Shown in pieces: positions 8,948 to 16,014 of a DNA stretch of 64,000 bases; position 1 is the stretch's first letter; every line of letters starts with the position of its first letter. The notes beneath the pieces are model-generated. The model was not told the DNA's origin. It searched no databases and saw nothing but the letters and a program-made list of their open reading frames with translations. Position numbers and translations under genes: made by a program. The stretch is from Chryseobacterium indologenes (GTDB taxonomy: Bacteria > Bacteroidota > Bacteroidia > Flavobacteriales > Weeksellaceae): positions 4,092,001 through 4,156,000 of the forward strand of contig NZ_CP018786.1 in assembly GCF_002025665.1 (NCBI RefSeq), in the 5' to 3' direction.

Positions 8948-8955
8948 CAAATGTA
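8948..8955 (-). promoter_or_regulatory. -7 element of the tetR-MFS unit
   Basis: The reverse strand reads TACATTTG (TANNTTTG), 14 bases upstream of the tetR ATG. The palindrome at 8961-8986 lies immediately upstream, between the -7 and -33 positions. Confidence 0.55.
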
Positions 8956-8960
8956 AATAA

Positions 8961-8986
8961 AAAAATAGATAAGTCTATCTATTTTT
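8961..8986. promoter_or_regulatory. Probable TetR operator (26-bp inverted repeat)
   Basis: AAAAATAGATA and TATCTATTTTT are perfect 11-base arms around a 4-base spacer, AGTC. The site overlaps the spacer region of the tetR promoter, so bound repressor would block RNA polymerase. The half-site recurs at 8337-8350. Confidence 0.7.
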
Positions 8987-9050
8987 AAGTTAAGATAAAA
9001 AACTATATTTTAGATTCAAGAAATCATTCTCTCGTTTAAACTCTGAAATC

Positions 9051-9518
9051 ATGAAACCGCTATCCTATTTTTTGACCTTTTTATTGCTAATAGGCGTATC
9101 TTGCACTCAGTCACAGAAAACCAATCCTGTAAAAAATATGAAATCTACTAATCCTGTTGTCTATTTTGAAATTCCCGTGAATGATCTTGAACGTGCTGAA
9201 AAGTTTTATACGGCTGTTTTCAACTTTAGTTTTGATAAAGAGATTATAGATGGCTATGAGATGGCTTTGTTTCCTTTTGAGGAGAAAAACAGTGGCATCA
9301 CGGGATCCTTGGCTAAAGGAGAAGTTTACAAACCTTCTAAAAACGGAGTGATCATTTATTTTAAAACAGAGAATATTGATCAGACATTAGAAAAAGCTGT
9401 TCAGCATGGAGGTTCTGTTCTTTACCCTAAAAGGATAGACGAAAAATATGGATTTGCCGTAGCAGAATTTGAAGACTCAGAAGGAAACAGAATTGCATTG
9501 CATGAAACGGTAAAATAG
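9051..9518 (+). CDS. VOC (glyoxalase/bleomycin resistance) family lipoprotein
   Basis: The 155-residue product begins with a lipoprotein signal (hydrophobic residues 5-15, lipobox-like GVSC with C18). A single VOC domain follows, with VYFEIPVNDLERAEKFYTAV near residue 38 and AVAEFEDSEGNRIALHE at the end. VOC domains bind metals or small electrophiles. As a lipid-anchored protein it would act in the periplasm, which is unusual for glyoxalase-like proteins. It is transcribed away from the tetR/MFS unit, so it may belong to the same detoxification response. Confidence 0.8.
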   Translation: MKPLSYFLTFLLLIGVSCTQSQKTNPVKNMKSTNPVVYFEIPVNDLERAEKFYTAVFNFSFDKEIIDGYEMALFPFEEKNSGITGSLAKGEVYKPSKNGVIIYFKTENIDQTLEKAVQHGGSVLYPKRIDEKYGFAVAEFEDSEGNRIALHETVK

Positions 9519-9612
9519 CCATGCCATTCACTGCATATTATTTTTTTTAATACAGTTGACGCATATTTTGTATATTTAAACAACCATTTGAAATCTAATT
9601 GGGTAAATACTT

Positions 9613-10236
9613 ATGGCGGAAGAACTTTATTTCATCAAGACCAATCCAACTATTGCCAAAATTAATTTGTACAATAAGCTGAGTCGTGAAGAAGAAAATA
9701 TTTTAAAATTTCTTCAGCCTGAAGCGAAAAATACTCTTGAAACAATTAAAGAAAAAATAAAAGATTCCGTTGAAGAACTTACTCAGGAAGAACTTCTGCT
9801 TATTTTTCAATGGTTTCATAAAGTATACTCTTCAGATCACGAAGAAACCAAAACACAGCTTTTCATCAATGGTATTGATCTTTTTTATGAAATTCCTACA
9901 AACGTTCATGCCGAAAATTTTCTTCAGATTCTTTCAGATTATGAAAAACTGCTGAAACAGGATATGAATTATATTGTTGATTCTAAAAACTTCAATCAGT
10001 TTTTGATCTACGGAATATTTCTGACAGAAATGATCAACAGAAAACAGCATCCTGATAATATCCTTTGTGAATATCTGAAACCGGATAACCAGTCTTTGTA
10101 CCTCCTGGCAGAAGACCAATGTGGTTTGAAAGATTTTGATCCCAACATCATTCCGAATCTACAGCATTATTTTGCAGACCTGTATGATCTTACCAAGTTT
10201 TACAAGGGATCTATCATCAAGCTTGAGCAGGAATAG
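9613..10236 (+). CDS. Uncharacterised helical protein
   Basis: This 207-residue protein is rich in Leu, Glu, Lys and aromatic residues and appears all-helical, with no signal peptide or membrane segment. I recognise no domain. The C-terminal part (LYLLAEDQCGLKDFDPNIIPNL) has no known motif. The ATG at 9613 is the only sensible start. A hairpin with a T-run follows at 10358. It is probably a cytoplasmic protein confined to close relatives. Confidence 0.6.
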   Translation: MAEELYFIKTNPTIAKINLYNKLSREEENILKFLQPEAKNTLETIKEKIKDSVEELTQEELLLIFQWFHKVYSSDHEETKTQLFINGIDLFYEIPTNVHAENFLQILSDYEKLLKQDMNYIVDSKNFNQFLIYGIFLTEMINRKQHPDNILCEYLKPDNQSLYLLAEDQCGLKDFDPNIIPNLQHYFADLYDLTKFYKGSIIKLEQE

Positions 10237-10357
10237 AAAAATATTTGCAACTCATGTAACATCTTGCATTCAATAATTGTCTTTTATACATAACCAAATA
10301 ACTGCAGCTCAAAATACAGTAAAAATAATTATTGAACCAGGATAAAAACTATAACAC

Positions 10358-10401
10358 AGCCGGCAGTCTCCTTTTACGATGTGAAGCTGCTGGCTTTTTT
10401 T
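10358..10401 (+). terminator. Rho-independent terminator
   Basis: AGCCGGCAG and CTGCTGGCT form a 9-bp stem with one G-U pair and a 20-base loop, followed by seven Ts. It ends the 9613 gene just before the stop of the converging membrane protein gene. Confidence 0.7.
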
Positions 10402-10402
10402 A

Positions 10403-10759
10403 TTATTTTACCAACGAATGTCTGTGACTAAGAAAATAATACATCATTCCTCCTGCAAAATAAGCCAGCACATCAAAAAAATCTGCAGTAAAATGGTTAG
10501 AAAGTTTCGGACAGATCACTTCAAATAAAAAAGAGATATACAGCACTGAGGTCAATACAAACTTCAAATCAGGTTTCCATTGATATCCAAGAATCCCATT
10601 CATTATATATTCTATCAGATAACAATACATGGGAATTGTAATACAATCTGTGAAATGATTATTGATAATGGGAATAATAATTTCGTTTCTTCTCAGCAGA
10701 ATAATGAGTCCCCATACTATCATTCCCAGCAGGAACCAAAATGAAATTCTTTTTTTCAT
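10403..10759 (-). CDS. Small four-helix membrane protein
   Basis: The 118-residue product starts at the ATG whose A (10759) is also the last base of the upstream stop codon (TGATG); a GTG one codon earlier is possible. It has about four hydrophobic helices (residues 5-22, 27-46, 63-82, 93-110), a VanZ- or DUF2809-like layout. Homologues are sometimes labelled magnesium citrate transporter without support. It is the second gene of a unit starting with a 44-residue protein and is probably repressed by the divergent TetR regulator. Confidence 0.7.
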   Translation of the reverse strand: MKKRISFWFLLGMIVWGLIILLRRNEIIIPIINNHFTDCITIPMYCYLIEYIMNGILGYQWKPDLKFVLTSVLYISFLFEVICPKLSNHFTADFFDVLAYFAGGMMYYFLSHRHSLVK

Positions 10760-10893
10760 CACATATGCAAAGCAGCCATTATCACCCCAAGAATCACCTG
10801 CAATATTTTTGATATAACTTCCTGAGGATCTGTTTTGCTTTCTTGATCAGTATTTTCTGTTGATTCATAATTGAATTTCTGTTTACCTTCCAT
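10759..10893 (-). CDS. 44-residue small protein with C-terminal hydrophobic helix
   Basis: The reverse strand from the ATG at 10893 encodes MEGKQKFNYESTENTDQESK, then a polar stretch, then a hydrophobic tail of about 17 residues (VISKILQVILGVIMAALHM). The stop TGA overlaps the next start codon as TGATG, a classic translational-coupling arrangement. A TATCTTTG promoter element lies 21 bases upstream. Coding status is supported by the coupling, the promoter and the acidic-head/hydrophobic-tail design, which resembles a tail-anchored microprotein. Function is unknown. Confidence 0.65.
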   Translation of the reverse strand: MEGKQKFNYESTENTDQESKTDPQEVISKILQVILGVIMAALHM

Positions 10894-10913
10894 TGTCCTA
10901 AGATTTGATACTG

Positions 10914-10921
10914 CAAAGATA
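10914..10921 (-). promoter_or_regulatory. -7 element of the small membrane protein unit
   Basis: The reverse strand reads TATCTTTG (TANNTTTG). The 24-bp palindrome starts only 2 bases further upstream, the same operator-to-promoter arrangement as in the tetR/MFS unit. Confidence 0.6.
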
Positions 10922-10923
10922 TT

Positions 10924-10947
10924 AAATTAGAACAATTGTTCTAATTT
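10924..10947. promoter_or_regulatory. Probable operator of the second TetR regulator
   Basis: The 24 bases form a perfect palindrome with core TTAGAACAATTGTTCTAA. It lies between the divergent small-membrane-protein unit and the TetR gene at 10993 and abuts the -7 element of the former. It is the best candidate binding site of that TetR protein. Confidence 0.75.
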
Positions 10948-10980
10948 TAAAAATATGATTTATATACACTCTGATATTCT

Positions 10981-10988
10981 TATCTTTG
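10981..10988 (+). promoter_or_regulatory. -7 element of the second tetR gene
   Basis: TATCTTTG (TANNTTTG) is followed by GGTT and the ATG at 10993. The message would be essentially leaderless. Confidence 0.55.
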
Positions 10989-10992
10989 GGTT

Positions 10993-11613
10993 ATGAAGAC
11001 CAAGGATAAAATTCTGTCTAAAGCACTGGAATTATTTAATGATAAAGGGTACAACAATATTACCACAAGACATATTGCGGCTGAAATTCATATCAGTGCA
11101 GGAAATCTACATTATCATTTCAAGCACTCGGAAGACATCATTACAATCCTTTTCTCAGAGCTTACCCTGAAAATGGATGAGCTGCTGAACCAGATGAAAA
11201 AAAAGGAAAATAAAAGTCTGGAAGATCTTTACCAGTTTACCTATTCTACCTGTGAAATTTTTTATTCTTACCGTTTTATATTTATCAATTTTATAGATAT
11301 TCTGAATCGGAATCCTGACATCAAAACCAATTATGAAGGGATTAATTTCAGCAGAAAAGAGGAATTTCAAATGATCTTTTCAGATCTTCAGAAGAACAAT
11401 ATATTTCTGAAAGATGTACCTCATTTTATTATAGATGGCCTTGTTGAGCAGATTTTCATCATTGCCGACAACTGGCTTACCCATAACAGGCTTATTTTGA
11501 AACTCAATCCAAAAGAAGCCATTCAGCATTATACGCTGTTACAAATGAATCTTTTCTATCCGCTTCTCAATAAAAAACAGCAAAAGCTTTATGAACAGCA
11601 ATACATCAGATAA
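10993..11613 (+). CDS. TetR/AcrR family transcriptional regulator
   Basis: The 206-residue protein has the TetR N-terminal domain: KDKILSKALELFNDKGYNNI, then the recognition helix within ISAGNLHYHFKHSEDIITIL (about residues 36-55). The C-terminal domain is helical and lacks a recognisable ligand motif. The divergent palindrome at 10924-10947 is its likely operator, so its main target is probably the two-gene small membrane protein unit. The last 23 bases overlap the following GNAT gene, implying coupled expression. Confidence 0.88.
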   Translation: MKTKDKILSKALELFNDKGYNNITTRHIAAEIHISAGNLHYHFKHSEDIITILFSELTLKMDELLNQMKKKENKSLEDLYQFTYSTCEIFYSYRFIFINFIDILNRNPDIKTNYEGINFSRKEEFQMIFSDLQKNNIFLKDVPHFIIDGLVEQIFIIADNWLTHNRLILKLNPKEAIQHYTLLQMNLFYPLLNKKQQKLYEQQYIR

Positions 11614-12085
11614 TCATATCATCATCAGAAAAGGAATTTACGATGATCTTCCGGTAATGCTGCAGCTGTTTACTGCAACAATAGATGAAGTGTGTAAAAA
11701 AGACTATGATCTTCAACAACTTGAAGCCTGGAAATCCGGTACCGAAAATAGAGAAAGATGGGTGAAAGTCATTACAGAGCAATATGTTTTGGTTGCTGTC
11801 ACGGAGAATAAAATAGCAGGTTTCTGTACGCTCGATCAGGGAAATTATATTGATCTGCTTTTTGTACACAAAGATTTTCAGCACAGAGGAATTGCAACCC
11901 TTCTTTATCAACAAATTGAAAAAGAAGCTTTATTGAAAAAGAAGAAAGAACTTACTGCAGATGTAAGCAAAACAGCCAAATCATTTTTTGAAAAATCAGG
12001 TTTTAAGGTTATCCAGGAGCAGGCTGTCTACGTAAAAGGAGTTGCCATAACCAATTATAAAATGGTAAAAAACCTCATCTATTAA
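11591..12085 (+). CDS. GNAT family N-acetyltransferase
   Basis: The 164-residue protein shows the GNAT core: IIIRKGIYDDLPVMLQLF at the start, LLFVHKDFQHRGIATLLYQQ with the acetyl-CoA loop (HRGIAT, about residues 97-102), and FFEKSGFKVIQE for the last strands. It transfers an acetyl group from acetyl-CoA to an unknown amine. The ATG at 11591 lies inside the end of the TetR gene, and no later start preserves the first strand, so the overlap is probably real. The AraC gene follows after 11 bases; the three likely form one unit. Confidence 0.82.
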   Translation: MNSNTSDNHIIIRKGIYDDLPVMLQLFTATIDEVCKKDYDLQQLEAWKSGTENRERWVKVITEQYVLVAVTENKIAGFCTLDQGNYIDLLFVHKDFQHRGIATLLYQQIEKEALLKKKKELTADVSKTAKSFFEKSGFKVIQEQAVYVKGVAITNYKMVKNLIY

Positions 12086-12096
12086 CTTTCAGGATT

Positions 12097-12915
12097 ATGG
12101 AATTACGTTCAGAATATAACGAGTACAGAATTTCAGTTCCACAGGAATTTGAAAATGTATTTACTCATTTCTATTTTGCTGAAAATACTTCTGAATCCTC
12201 AATGACTAAAACCCTTCTGCCTACTTATCAGACCATTCTCTTATTTTGTTTTGGGGAAAATGCTACCATGTCTACCCGGGAAAAGACCATCATAAATGTA
12301 GATAAATGTATGGTGTTCGGACCAGTGAGACAAGCCTTTGAATATACACTTCCCGCTGGCTGCTCTATCCTGGTTGCTAATTTTAAAGATGATGCGTTTT
12401 TCCGATTTTTTGGAAAAATATCCATTCAACAGTCGGTAAGGCATCCTGATGAATTATTGAAAGATAATTGTTTTACTGACCTTTGGCATCAGCTTACCCG
12501 ATTAGATCCAGTCACAAAACAGGTAGATCACATTCTTGAATTCTGCAAACCTTATTTGCAGGATAGGGATATTACCAGCCAGCTTTTGAGCAGTTTTGAG
12601 AACGATCTTTTAAATCCCGTTAAAGTCATTGCAGAGCAGGCTCAACAGACGGAAAGAAACATACAGCGAAAGCAGAAAGAACAGTTTGGCTATTCTTTAA
12701 AAGAACTTAACCGTTACAACCGCTTTTTAAAAGCAATACAACTCATCGAAAAAGAAACTGAAAAACAAAATCAGGTCAAATGGTTTACCATCATTGATGA
12801 GTGTGGTTATTACGATCAAAGCCAGCTTATCCATGATTTTAAGCATTTTATCAACATTTCACCGTCTCAGTATTTAAAGTTCCAGCAGGAGATCTGCAAC
12901 CCAAAATCGAAATAA
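12097..12915 (+). CDS. AraC family transcriptional regulator
   Basis: The 272-residue protein has an N-terminal sensor half of the DUF6597-like type (cupin-like, residues 1-150) and a C-terminal AraC double helix-turn-helix. The second HTH is clear in ECGYYDQSQLIHDFKHFINI followed by SPSQYLKF (about residues 230-262). The signal is unknown. It lies between a GNAT gene on one side and a quinone oxidoreductase with a palindromic promoter region on the other, and may control one of them. Confidence 0.82.
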   Translation: MELRSEYNEYRISVPQEFENVFTHFYFAENTSESSMTKTLLPTYQTILLFCFGENATMSTREKTIINVDKCMVFGPVRQAFEYTLPAGCSILVANFKDDAFFRFFGKISIQQSVRHPDELLKDNCFTDLWHQLTRLDPVTKQVDHILEFCKPYLQDRDITSQLLSSFENDLLNPVKVIAEQAQQTERNIQRKQKEQFGYSLKELNRYNRFLKAIQLIEKETEKQNQVKWFTIIDECGYYDQSQLIHDFKHFINISPSQYLKFQQEICNPKSK

Positions 12916-12944
12916 TCTGTTTCGTTTTCTTACAATTTTTGAGA

Positions 12945-12964
12945 AGTACGTCGTACTACTTTTG
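12945..12964 (+). promoter_or_regulatory. Palindromic operator joined to a -7 element
   Basis: AGTACG-T-CGTACT (12945-12957) is a perfect 6+1+6 palindrome. Its last base begins TACTTTTG (12957-12964), a TANNTTTG match about 26 bases upstream of the oxidoreductase ATG. A regulator bound there would cover the promoter. GTAC-type palindromes before quinone reductases are often targets of HxlR or MarR redox sensors; none is encoded next to it here. Confidence 0.6.
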
Positions 12965-12990
12965 TCTCATTAATCTTAACAATCAAAACA

Positions 12991-13581
12991 ATGAGACATT
13001 TAATCATTTACGCGCACCCCAATGAAAACAGTTTAAATCATCATCTTTTAAACACTGTTGTGGAAACCCTTCAATCTCACAACGAGGAAATTATCGTGAG
13101 AGATCTTTACAAAATCGGTTTCGATCCTGCTCTTTCTTTGAATGATATGCAGGGACAACGGATGGGAAAAGTATCAGATGATATAAAAACCGAACAGGAT
13201 CATATTTCATGGGCAGAACAGATTACTTTTATTTATCCTATCTGGTGGACAGGCCTTCCCGCTATGATGAAAGGATATATAGACCGTGTTTTTAGTTATG
13301 GTTTTGCTTACCGCTATGATCAGGGTATACAGAAAGGGCTTCTGAAAGATAAAAAAGCTGTTATCATCAACACCCATGGAAAATCTCATGAGGAATATGA
13401 AAAAATGGGAATGGATAAAGCGCTTACCCTAACTTCCGACCATGGCATTTTCATTTATTCCGGACTGGAAATTATCAGACATTTATTTTTTGATAAAGCA
13501 GATAAAGCTTCTCCCGAAGATCTGGAAATCTGGAAAGATCAGATTAAAAATTTATACACTGAACATGTATTTAATTATTAA
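12991..13581 (+). CDS. NAD(P)H-dependent (quinone) oxidoreductase, flavodoxin-like fold
   Basis: The 196-residue protein begins MRHLIIYAHPNENSLNHHLL, the first strand and FMN/FAD-binding loop of the NQO1/KefF/MdaB group. It continues with FIYPIWWTGLPAMMKGYIDRV (about residues 79-99), a conserved signature of this family. These flavoproteins carry out two-electron reduction of quinones and protect against electrophiles. The palindrome covering its promoter suggests induction by quinones or another thiol-reactive signal. Confidence 0.87.
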   Translation: MRHLIIYAHPNENSLNHHLLNTVVETLQSHNEEIIVRDLYKIGFDPALSLNDMQGQRMGKVSDDIKTEQDHISWAEQITFIYPIWWTGLPAMMKGYIDRVFSYGFAYRYDQGIQKGLLKDKKAVIINTHGKSHEEYEKMGMDKALTLTSDHGIFIYSGLEIIRHLFFDKADKASPEDLEIWKDQIKNLYTEHVFNY

Positions 13582-13660
13582 TTTTTTTCTATGAAAACAC
13601 TTATTGAAAAATAGAGAAACAACGCTATTTTACGGACTTCCTATCAAGTAACAAAGAAAA

Positions 13661-13702
13661 TAATAAAATACAGTTTTTACATCTTTATCCTGTATTTTAT
13701 TA
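13661..13702. terminator. Inverted repeat, possible terminator
   Basis: TAATAAAATACAG and CTGTATTTTATTA are perfect 13-base arms separated by 16 bases, about 80 bases after the oxidoreductase stop. The stem is AT-rich and lacks a long T-run, so it may end transcription weakly or serve another structural role. Confidence 0.4.
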
Positions 13703-13768
13703 TTAAAGGATTTATGGCATGAAATTAGCTTCAAAAACCGCAAGTAAAATTGTTTTGAACCATTATTT

Positions 13769-13851
13769 TAAGCCATTAAGATTGATGGATGGTTAAGTTT
13801 TTCTTTTAAAACAAATCTTGTTATAACCCTACAATGCATCTTAATGGTTTA
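13769..13851 (+). other. Long-range stem in the tyrS upstream region
   Basis: TAAGCCATTAAGAT (13769-13782) pairs with ATCTTAATGGTTTA (13838-13851) over 14 positions with a single G-U pair. No open reading frame of note lies in this 480-base interval (13582-14062), so the pairing suggests a structured RNA or a decayed repeat. A small hairpin with a T-run (CAGGA-AAC-TCCTG, 13865-13877) follows. Confidence 0.4.
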
Positions 13852-13946
13852 AATATTGGATCTCCAGGAAACTCCTGTATTTTTTGCATCACAATGAAAC
13901 ATCTGAACAGTATATTACGTCTTCCATTCTTCAGTGAATATTATAC

Positions 13947-14042
13947 TCCGGGCTATCGTTCGGGAAGACTTTCTATATTTGTAATCCAATAAAATAATCT
14001 AACGTATATATAGAGCCCGGACAGTACCTGTCCGGGCTTTTT
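13947..14042 (+). promoter_or_regulatory. Putative attenuator leader of tyrS
   Basis: TCCGGGCT at 13947-13954 is identical to the 3' arm (14031-14038) of the terminator hairpin. It could therefore pair with that hairpin's 5' arm (AGCCCGGA, 14014-14021) and act as an antiterminator. Between them lies TATATTTG (13974-13981), a possible -7 element; if that is the only promoter, the upstream arm is not transcribed and only the terminator remains. Both readings place a terminator within the tyrS upstream region. Confidence 0.45.
14014..14042 (+). terminator. Strong hairpin terminator upstream of tyrS
   Basis: AGCCCGGACAG and CTGTCCGGGCT form a perfect 11-bp GC-rich stem with a 3-base loop, followed by TTTT. 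It lies only 20 bases before the tyrS ATG and points in the same direction, which is unusual and suggests attenuation. Confidence 0.8.
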
Positions 14043-14062
14043 CATTTTAAAACTATTCAAAC

Positions 14063-15262
14063 ATGATTCATCCATTACAAGAAAATGTGGCTATCATCCT
14101 GCCTGAAAACGGTTTGGAAGAAAAATTGGCTCAAGCCGAAAGAGAAAACAGAAAACTTTCCATCAAACTGGGATTTGATCCTACCGCTCCGGATCTGCAT
14201 CTGGGACATGCGGTAGTCTTAAAAAAACTGAAACAGTTTCAGGATCTGGGCCATCAGATCATTATTGTCGTGGGAAGCTTTACGGCAAGAATTGGCGATC
14301 CCACCGGAAAAAATAAAGCCAGAAAACCTTTAAGCACTGAAGATGTTCAGCATAATGCCCAGACTTATATCAATCAGCTTTCAAAGGTAATTGATGTACA
14401 GAAGACAAAGATTGTTTTCAATTCTGACTGGCTGGACACCTTGAACTTTTCTGAGGTAATTCAGCTGCTTTCAAAAGTGACTGTTGCCCAATTGATGCAC
14501 CGCAATGATTTCAATAAAAGATTCACAGAAAATATACCTATTGCCATGCATGAACTGGTTTACCCGATTCTTCAAGGCTTTGATTCTGTAAAAATAGAGT
14601 GTGATATTGAAATGGGTGGTACAGATCAGCTCTTCAACTGTACCATGGGAAGGCAGCTTCAGGAAGTACATCAAATGCCTGCTCAGATTGTGATATGTAT
14701 GCCTTTACTAAGAGGGCTTGACGGAAAGGAAAAAATGAGCAAATCCCTGAACAATATTATCGGATTGACTGACGAACCTAATGAAATGTTTGGAAAAACC
14801 ATGTCTATTCCGGATGCTTTGATTGAAGAATTTATCAACCTGACTACCGATTTTTCTATTGAAGAAAAAACAACGCTTCTTTCCAGAATACAAGAAGGTG
14901 AAAATCCAATGAATATTAAGAAGCTGATTGCAAAGAATATTATCAGTCAATACCACGATACTGCTTGGGCTGAAAGTGCGGAACAGTTCTTTATCAATCA
15001 GTTTCAGAATAAAAATTTTGAAGAGAAAGTATACGAACCTGTTGCGATCAGTTCATTGAAAAGGACTGAAAATAGCATATCACTTATTGAGCTTTGCCAT
15101 CAGCTTAAAAAAGACCTTAGCAAATCGGCAATCAGGAGATTAATTGAGGATGGAGGAGTTCAGATCAATACAGTCAAAATAACGGACTCAAATGAAGAAA
15201 TGGAGGTGATCCCTCAAACGAAAATAAAAATCGGGAAAAGGGGCTTTTTTGAATTAGTATAA
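14063..15262 (+). CDS. tyrS: Tyrosine--tRNA ligase
   Basis: The 399-residue protein is a class I aminoacyl-tRNA synthetase that charges tRNA-Tyr. The HIGH-type motif is HLGH at 46-49, GGTDQLFNCTMGR is near residue 195, and KMSKS is at 224-228. A C-terminal S4 RNA-binding domain follows (about residues 335-399). Length and spacing fit the bacterial TyrZ-like subgroup. The hairpin directly upstream suggests regulated transcription. It is a single gene. Confidence 0.96.
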   Translation: MIHPLQENVAIILPENGLEEKLAQAERENRKLSIKLGFDPTAPDLHLGHAVVLKKLKQFQDLGHQIIIVVGSFTARIGDPTGKNKARKPLSTEDVQHNAQTYINQLSKVIDVQKTKIVFNSDWLDTLNFSEVIQLLSKVTVAQLMHRNDFNKRFTENIPIAMHELVYPILQGFDSVKIECDIEMGGTDQLFNCTMGRQLQEVHQMPAQIVICMPLLRGLDGKEKMSKSLNNIIGLTDEPNEMFGKTMSIPDALIEEFINLTTDFSIEEKTTLLSRIQEGENPMNIKKLIAKNIISQYHDTAWAESAEQFFINQFQNKNFEEKVYEPVAISSLKRTENSISLIELCHQLKKDLSKSAIRRLIEDGGVQINTVKITDSNEEMEVIPQTKIKIGKRGFFELV

Positions 15263-15264
15263 GG

Positions 15265-15425
15265 ATGGAGGATGGGAGCTGGAGGATGGAAGTTTTGTCA
15301 CACGATAAACTTATTAAGTTTTTTGATTGAGATATTTTTTAAAAGAACTTTTTAAATTAAAAGACAAAAGTGTTCTTGACAACACAAAAATAACTTCCAG
15401 CTTCCCTCCTCCATCTTCCATCTCT
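15265..15425. repeat. Imperfect inverted purine/pyrimidine repeat
   Basis: Next to tyrS, GGATGGAGGATGGGAGCTGG and further GGATGGAAG units (15265-15295) face CTTCCAGCTTCCCTCC and CCATCTTCCATC (15394-15423) on the same strand, forming an imperfect inverted pair about 100 bases apart. A smaller relative (GATGGAAGCAGGAAGCAG) occurs at 111-128. The units read like a dispersed intergenic repeat of Chryseobacterium-type genomes. Confidence 0.55.
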
Positions 15426-15467
15426 CAGCTTATTTCAATATCTTCGTTCCACTAAAAACTATTTCCA

Positions 15468-15989
15468 ATGAGCTACATCATGGTTGACATAGAGTCGGAC
15501 GGTCCTATTCCCGGAGATTTTTCAATGATCTGCTTCGGAGCAGTACTCGTAAATGAGGAACTGGACACTACTTTTTATGGAAAATTAAAGCCTGTTTCTG
15601 AAAAGTTCAACCCTGATGCTTTAGCCGTTTCGGGCTTCAGCAGAGAAGAAACAATGAGTTTTGATGATCCCGAGAAAGTAATGTTTTCTTTTGAAGAGTG
15701 GATTAAAACCCATTCCAAAGGAAGGCCCATATTTATCAGTGATAATAACGGTTTCGACTGGATGTTTATCTGCTGGTATTTTCATCATTTTATCGGAAGG
15801 AATCCTTTTGGCTTTTCTTCCCGAAGACTTTCTGACCTGTATTGTGGTTTGGAAAAAGATACTTTTGCCCAATGGAAGCATCTCCGCAAGACGGAACACA
15901 CGCACAATCCGGTTGACGATGCCAGAGGAAATGCCGAAGTTTTATTGTACATGAAAGAAGAAATGGGACTAAAAATTGCATTAAAGTAA
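15468..15989 (+). CDS. 3'-5' exonuclease, DEDDh (DnaQ-like) family
   Basis: The 173-residue protein has ExoI motif MVDIESDG (D7, E9), ExoII around NNGFDWMFI (about residues 93-101) and ExoIII HNPVDDARGNAEVL (H-x4-D, about residues 145-158). These are the four metal-binding acidic residues and the catalytic His of DEDDh nucleases. Such nucleases remove nucleotides from DNA or RNA 3' ends. It has no extra domain to show substrate preference. It stands alone beside tyrS. Confidence 0.8.
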   Translation: MSYIMVDIESDGPIPGDFSMICFGAVLVNEELDTTFYGKLKPVSEKFNPDALAVSGFSREETMSFDDPEKVMFSFEEWIKTHSKGRPIFISDNNGFDWMFICWYFHHFIGRNPFGFSSRRLSDLYCGLEKDTFAQWKHLRKTEHTHNPVDDARGNAEVLLYMKEEMGLKIALK

Positions 15990-16014
15990 GAACTCTAATT
16001 TTTTATTTTCAAAT

